Below, in pieces: positions 59,983 through 64,000 of a stretch of DNA of 64,000 nucleotides. Below the pieces are notes generated by a model that was not told the DNA's origin, did no database searches, and was given only the letters and a program-made list of their open reading frames with translations. Source of the stretch: a virus; the IMG/VR virus record IMGVR_UViG_3300025096_000001, positions 64,001 through 128,000 of that record; one strand, written 5' to 3'. Each line of letters opens with the position of its first letter. The first letter of the stretch is position 1. Both the position numbers and the translations under genes were made by a program.

Positions 59983-60237
59983 TTAAAGTGCTGACAGGCC
60001 GGCTATATGTTCTTTGAGTTGTTCATGGCCCCCAATAACTACACTTTCTTCTTCAAGCTGCTGAATTATTATAGGAAAGGTGGGCCAATTATATTTATCT
60101 TTAAGCTGTTCTCGATACGTTTTAGAAAAATCAGTCTCAACAAAAACATATTCTTTATCTGGATATAGATCCATTAAATCTGCACATGCGCGCAGGCACG
60201 CAGGGCAATCAGTTATTCCATATACAATATAAATCAT
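59983..60237 (-). CDS. Glutaredoxin
   Basis: 84 aa. YIVYGITDCPACLRACADLM with active site CPAC at residues 11-14, cis-Pro segment WPTFPIIIQ and a glycine pair IGGHEQL. Likely electron donor for nucleotide reduction. ATGA junction upstream. Confidence 0.88.
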   Translation of the reverse strand: MIYIVYGITDCPACLRACADLMDLYPDKEYVFVETDFSKTYREQLKDKYNWPTFPIIIQQLEEESVVIGGHEQLKEHIAGLSAL

Positions 60238-60503
60238 TCTTTAAGCCTTGTTTTTAAAACGGTAATAATCGATCTATTAGTGCGGTATTTAACTTCAACG
60301 TCGCACCTACCCTTTAGTGTGTTACGCAAATTTGCAAGCGTAGCATCGATACGCTGATTTTCATAAAACATATGTATTTTTGAATCTCCGCGATTAGCTA
60401 GTTTAAGAGCATCGCGGTGAACTGCTTGAATTGAGGAATAAACTCCGTTAAAAGCTGAACCCGATGCGGTGTCAAACAAACAATAAATATAAATCTTAGT
60501 CAT
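60234..60503 (-). CDS. Hypothetical protein
   Basis: 89 aa. KIYIYCLFDTASGSAFNGVY then SSIQAVHRDALKLANRGDSK, basic C-terminal half. The FDxxGxxFNGVYSS pattern is familiar from phage proteins of unknown role. Confidence 0.6.
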   Translation of the reverse strand: MTKIYIYCLFDTASGSAFNGVYSSIQAVHRDALKLANRGDSKIHMFYENQRIDATLANLRNTLKGRCDVEVKYRTNRSIITVLKTRLKE

Positions 60504-60772
60504 TCTGTCGCCTCTTCGCCTGTATACATTTGTGCCGCAAGGGTCATGGTGATTCGTGAGGCTTCCATTAGCATCTTTTTTTGTTTAATTATATCTTCAC
60601 TCATGTCTTCCTCAATCGCGTTTTCATACTCTTCTTTCGTTTGTTCATACTTTTCAACCGACTGAGTTAAAAAGTAGGCGGCCAGAATATTGGTCGAAAA
60701 GACTTGTGCGTGGCGCTCGGCTTCAGCGAATGGGCCAACAAGCAGTGGTTTACGACTTGTCATCGCCATCAT
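60500..60772 (-). CDS. Helical hypothetical protein
   Basis: 90 aa; several in-frame Mets (60772, 60769, 60763) leave the start open. SVEKYEQTKEEYENAIEEDM and KQKKMLMEASRITMTLAAQM form helices. Unassigned. Confidence 0.55.
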   Translation of the reverse strand: MMAMTSRKPLLVGPFAEAERHAQVFSTNILAAYFLTQSVEKYEQTKEEYENAIEEDMSEDIIKQKKMLMEASRITMTLAAQMYTGEEATE

Positions 60773-60923
60773 CCAAACTTACTAATAAGTCGGTTAGAAA
60801 TTCAGTCTGAATCTTGCAGTCAAGAATTTCTTTTCTCAACCTCTCGGTTCGTTGCTTTACAATCTGAAGCTGGACTAAACAAAAATGTTTAATCTTTTCG
60901 GAATTGTTGGAGGGTTGGCTCAT
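60750..60923 (-). CDS. Small coiled-coil protein
   Basis: 57 aa from ATG overlapping the upstream stop (ATGA). QLQIVKQRTERLRKEILDCK helix, acidic end. Unassigned. Confidence 0.55.
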   Translation of the reverse strand: MSQPSNNSEKIKHFCLVQLQIVKQRTERLRKEILDCKIQTEFLTDLLVSLDDGDDKS

Positions 60924-61162
60924 TTTTTGCCGCACCCTCCGCATTTTCTGCGCGCTCGTTGTTCCTTTCTCTCTTTTCTATCTACCTTTATCTTTTGAAA
61001 ATTGGATATTGTGTCAGTGATCATTTTTCCAGATGCCAAGGCGCGGATCGTACCTCCTTCTCTATTGAACGCCCCGCAAAGTACAATTTGATTTGTGGGG
61101 GTATGTAATATATATTCACCTGGGAAAACTTTAACTTCTTCTGTTATCTTGCTGAATTTCAT
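60920..61162 (-). CDS. SH3-like small protein with basic Cys tail
   Basis: 80 aa. EEVKVFPGEYILHTPTNQIV, GGTIRALASGKMITDTI, then a basic tail ending RRKCGGCGKK. PGEYI mimics the GDLV strand. CxxC tail could bind metal. ATGA junction to the tagged nucleotidyltransferase. Confidence 0.6.
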   Translation of the reverse strand: MKFSKITEEVKVFPGEYILHTPTNQIVLCGAFNREGGTIRALASGKMITDTISNFQKIKVDRKERKEQRARRKCGGCGKK

Positions 61163-62310
61163 TGAAGCTCCATTGTCATCACAGCATCGTAGGCCCGGTA
61201 CTTCATATCATTTAGTCTGTCTAATACCTCATCCCGGCGTAAGATTTTAAAGGCAATATTCTCGGCCGAGAATTCTTGCTCTGCTGATTGCAGGCCGGCC
61301 CTTCTCATTGAACGAATCTTCTTTTTGAGGCGATCGATTGCTGTGAGTGCCGGGCGCGGTTTCTTTTCGATATACTTGTCGATCATGTTTACCTGTGTCA
61401 CTATGTCATCACTCTTGGCGCGAGCCAAATTAAAATCAAAGCGGACATCTTCGGGATCTGGCTTCTTTAGCCACTTGTTTTTCATAACAGAATACAATCC
61501 AGATGACCGATGATCATCGTCAATATCTTCAACATAGATCTCCACCTCATAACCATAAATGCGGATATCGTGTAGTTCGTTCCAGCGCATGCGTGATGCG
61601 TCAAAAAATGCTTTAACCAGTTCGGTATTGAGATCTATTTTTGAGAAGTCCACAACCAAATGTAAGTCAACATCTGAATATTTTGACCAGTTAAAGTTCG
61701 CTAGGCTGCCTGTAAGTTTAATATCTAACAAGTCTGTGTCTATTTCCAGACTTTTAAGGAAGTCGTCAGCAATTTTTCGTAATCTCCTAAGCACTTTCGG
61801 GCTAAGAGTTTCCTCTTTCCACAAGCGAGGCTCAAGTGATGAATTCTTTTCAAAAGACTCAGGCTCTACTTCTTCAAACCTAAGTCGGTCAGTGCCAGCG
61901 CGCTTTGTCTTGTTATCAAATGGGGCGCCACTCGACAGATTCTTGTGTCCTGCGGGTGATGAATATATATCATTCTTTCGGCGCTGTGCTTTATATTGTC
62001 GTTGCGCTTGAGTTGCGTTGACTTGGCTTGGCTCTGGCTGCGGCCGCTGGTCGCGGGCATCCTCTTCTTCAAGTGACGGGCCGGGATTGCCCACAGCACC
62101 GCCGCCGGGGGCGCCCGGTGGTGCGGAGATCTTTTTCTCATCGTCTTTGTCTTCAAGCGGGTCTTCAACCTTCTTCATGCCGGTGGGATTGCCACCTTCA
62201 TTGCCACCCTGCTGAGTTAAAACTTTAATTGATTTCTTTATGCCAGCCGCAGACTTGCGGGCAACATCTTCTGTTCTTACTTCGTTTATGTATCTAAACC
62301 ATTTGTCCAT
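61159..62310 (-). CDS. Pol-beta-superfamily nucleotidyltransferase with capsid-targeting-like tag
   Basis: 383 aa from the ATG at 62310 (preceded by ACTATTTATAAC), not the longer frame. The N-terminus MDKWFRYINEVRTEDVARKS resembles the ENWR tag (W-[FR]-x-[YF]-[IL]-N-E). A Pro/Gly-rich disordered segment leads to a nucleotidyltransferase core KLTGSLANFNWSKYSDVDLH (GS..DxD), with YEVEIYVEDID as the third acidic strand. It may adenylylate or add nucleotides to a host target after injection; this is inference. Confidence 0.75.
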   Translation of the reverse strand: MDKWFRYINEVRTEDVARKSAAGIKKSIKVLTQQGGNEGGNPTGMKKVEDPLEDKDDEKKISAPPGAPGGGAVGNPGPSLEEEDARDQRPQPEPSQVNATQAQRQYKAQRRKNDIYSSPAGHKNLSSGAPFDNKTKRAGTDRLRFEEVEPESFEKNSSLEPRLWKEETLSPKVLRRLRKIADDFLKSLEIDTDLLDIKLTGSLANFNWSKYSDVDLHLVVDFSKIDLNTELVKAFFDASRMRWNELHDIRIYGYEVEIYVEDIDDDHRSSGLYSVMKNKWLKKPDPEDVRFDFNLARAKSDDIVTQVNMIDKYIEKKPRPALTAIDRLKKKIRSMRRAGLQSAEQEFSAENIAFKILRRDEVLDRLNDMKYRAYDAVMTMELQ

Positions 62311-62332
62311 GTTATAAATAGTTTCCTTTATA

Positions 62333-63409
62333 TTAAAAGGGTTTAACCTTGTTGTATTCAACAGATATCAAATGCTGGTTAGATGACATAGTGTGGGCAA
62401 TTGTCCAACTAGCGCCTAGATCCGTAGAAACATTGATATATCCATTTCTTCCGACAACGACAATGTTTGTCCCATCAGACGCGATTGAATAGGGATTGTT
62501 GTCTGTCTGTGCGCTGCCGGGTTTCGTGAGAGTTGTTACACTCGACCAAGAAGCAGCATTGTCTGTGCTTTTATACATATTGCGTCTGGCGGCGCCAAGC
62601 ATCCATGTGCTGCCCGTGACATATGTGGCACAGTCCGCGGATCGATTCCACACGGGAGGGTTTGTTTGGGTCCATGTATCCGTAGTGTTGCTCTGAGCCA
62701 TCGAAGTGCATGTGTTAATTGATTCTCCTTCCTCTGTCGCCAACCAAACACCATTTGCATATTCCATTCCGATGTGTTTATCAGAACCCAAGTCAGCAGA
62801 TTTATACCAGTTCACGCCATCATCGTAAGATTTTAATATGACGCCCAGTGTTCCCATTCCTGCCATCCATAGGCCATTTCCATCAGTCGCTATTGAATCA
62901 CACGCTTTCGGCTTGTTCCCTGTACTGGTGATGTTGGCATCGGTCCAGCTTGCCCCATAATCGGATGAGTAGCGCATTGCGTGGTTCTCATGCTCTCGCC
63001 CCAAGATGAGGGTTTCATTTGCTCCATATTCTATTGCTGTACCGCCGCCGCTGCCTTCGGGATTTACAACAGTCCAAGAAGCTGCGTCGGTAGGATCGGT
63101 ACTATACATCACTCCGTTGTTGTCAACCGTAGAGCAGCCGTACCATGTATCTGTGCCGCTCCCATTCTTTCCAAAGGTTAAGTCTTTGAAGGCGCTGATT
63201 CCAGTCACGGTAATCTCCGTCCATGTCGATGCATCCTGATCGGTAGAGTAGGCGAGCTTCGTACCACCAACTGCTACCCACAGGGGACTGTGGCTGGCAG
63301 GAGCATCTGACGCCGTTTCCCCACTCACTTTGGCGATCTGCGACGTGGTTTTTCCACTCACCCCCGCGATGCTTGAGTAGGCGATGCCATTTATTTTGCT
63401 GACACCCAC
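62333..63409 (-). CDS. BNR/Asp-box beta-propeller tail protein
   Basis: 358 aa, GTG start just after the upstream stop. N-terminus GVSKINGIAYSSIAGVSGKT, a repeat-like segment common in marine phage tail proteins. Then several Asp-box blades (YSTDPTDAASWTVV, YSSDYGASWTDA, KSTDNAASWSSV, VSTDLGASWTIA). Probably a virion surface protein binding host glycan. Confidence 0.85.
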   Translation of the reverse strand: MGVSKINGIAYSSIAGVSGKTTSQIAKVSGETASDAPASHSPLWVAVGGTKLAYSTDQDASTWTEITVTGISAFKDLTFGKNGSGTDTWYGCSTVDNNGVMYSTDPTDAASWTVVNPEGSGGGTAIEYGANETLILGREHENHAMRYSSDYGASWTDANITSTGNKPKACDSIATDGNGLWMAGMGTLGVILKSYDDGVNWYKSADLGSDKHIGMEYANGVWLATEEGESINTCTSMAQSNTTDTWTQTNPPVWNRSADCATYVTGSTWMLGAARRNMYKSTDNAASWSSVTTLTKPGSAQTDNNPYSIASDGTNIVVVGRNGYINVSTDLGASWTIAHTMSSNQHLISVEYNKVKPF

Positions 63410-64000
63410 TTAGCTTAACTCCAGTGTCGTTGACTCCGGACAAAAATATATAACATTGGCTGTGTTCGTGCAATAACCAATGCACCTCACGATGTCGCCC
63501 GTGCCGGATGGTAATGTAGTGTCCATCGATGCAGCCGTCGTTGAAAGATACACCGGCAAGCCCGATATAAAGTTAGACAGGTAGGTGGTTGCGTCGAAAA
63601 ATCCGCGCAACAAAACTCCATCAGACGAAGAAGAACCAAGCGCAATACCCAACAAGCCATCACTCGTAGCAATTGCATCTGCGTCTGTCTCTGTCCACGC
63701 GCCACTGCTATTGAGATAGTAGATTTTACCGGCGGTCAGGTTCCCGGTACCGAATGTCACCACTTCACCGCCGCCCGTATCGTTTGCAAGGGATGTTGGA
63801 TCATGGTGAACGTCGAGAGCGGTCTTTGGGGAGTTGGTGTCTATTCCCACTTTATCAGCAGACCCGTCCACAAAAAACATATGGGTGCTAGTCTCAGACT
63901 CTACTCGAAAATCTACCAAAGAGTCGTCGCCATTAATGCCGTGCTGTTCATTAACCACAACCTCTGGAACAGCACCATTTAACCGTAAGCCTTCTCTGAC
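63410..64000 (-). CDS. Phage structural (fibre/tail-associated) protein, partial
   Basis: The frame is open to the right window edge; at least 196 residues. LVDFRVESETSTHMFFVDGS and DKVGIDTNSPKTALDVHHDP are the FRVES..FVDG..VGIGT pattern of phage tail-fibre-like proteins. Then a beta-rich ASDGLLGIALGSSSSDGVLL domain. The N-terminus lies outside the window. Directly upstream of the propeller gene. Confidence 0.8.
   Translation of the reverse strand, partial: VREGLRLNGAVPEVVVNEQHGINGDDSLVDFRVESETSTHMFFVDGSADKVGIDTNSPKTALDVHHDPTSLANDTGGGEVVTFGTGNLTAGKIYYLNSSGAWTETDADAIATSDGLLGIALGSSSSDGVLLRGFFDATTYLSNFISGLPVYLSTTAASMDTTLPSGTGDIVRCIGYCTNTANVIYFCPESTTLELS

Noticed and set aside
1-64000. Diversity-generating retroelement, integrase or attachment sites
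   Set aside because: No reverse transcriptase, variable-repeat pair, tyrosine or serine integrase or att core was found in the window.

Overview
The window looks like part of a large, AT-rich genome of a tailed bacteriophage (myovirus-like, T4-like style). The grounds are: one plus-strand gene against more than a hundred minus-strand genes, short or overlapping gene junctions (many ATGA, TAATG or 14-nt overlaps), seven tRNA genes, a one-piece tmRNA, phage staples (PIN-PhoH, thymidine kinase, HNH nuclease, tail and BNR-repeat proteins), and no bacterial housekeeping operons. The host is unknown. Three virus-encoded lipoprotein or envelope proteins, one with a myxobacteria/bdellovibrio-like DTGDTG tail, plus an ADP-heptose pathway point to a Gram-negative didermic host. 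The one-piece tmRNA argues weakly against an alphaproteobacterial origin of that gene. Layout from left to right, with transcription running right to left. (1) 1-12.2 kb: a 16-gene glycan island with sugar epimerases and dehydratases, a reduced DegT aminotransferase, a hexapeptide-repeat acyltransferase, five glycosyltransferases, FkbM and other methyltransferases, a cupin, a HAD phosphatase, and split HldE kinase, HldE nucleotidyltransferase and HldD. (2) 12.2-22.5 kb: nucleic-acid and nucleotide genes (Cas4/RecB-like nuclease, PhoH, Tdk, HNH), two class II tRNAs, a VWA lipoprotein, a papain-like amidase, GNAT, tmRNA and a Fis-type HTH protein. (3) 22.5-38 kb: large virion-associated candidates. 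Several share an N-terminal tag of the form MKxLxENWRxFLxE ending in [LI]-x-E, the T4 prohead-protease consensus. The tagged proteins include a Ser/Thr kinase, a HAD phosphatase and, far to the right, a Pol-beta-type nucleotidyltransferase. A ligase-like/adenylyltransferase fusion, secreted proteases, Nudix, thioredoxin and SNase genes also lie here. (4) 38.6-39.6 kb: a regulatory or origin-like region dense in inverted repeats. (5) 39.6-60 kb: what looks like the early region. It is built of about 15 operons, each driven by a near-identical three-box sigma70-type promoter, and filled with dozens of 50-90 aa proteins beginning M(K/Q)VGDLV (SH3/KOW-like small beta-barrel pattern). Many of these genes are joined by an identical 14-nt overlap, in which the ribosome-binding site and start of one gene also encode the conserved C-terminus (..EVINASR or ..EVVSESR) of the previous one. 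This modular array is the most unusual structure in the window. A MoxR ATPase/VWA-metallopeptidase pair, a zinc-knuckle protein, a TilS homologue and five tRNAs are embedded in it. (6) 60-64 kb: small helical proteins, glutaredoxin, the tagged nucleotidyltransferase and tail-associated BNR/beta-propeller and fibre proteins, the last cut by the window edge. All assignments were made by eye from motifs; no database search was possible.
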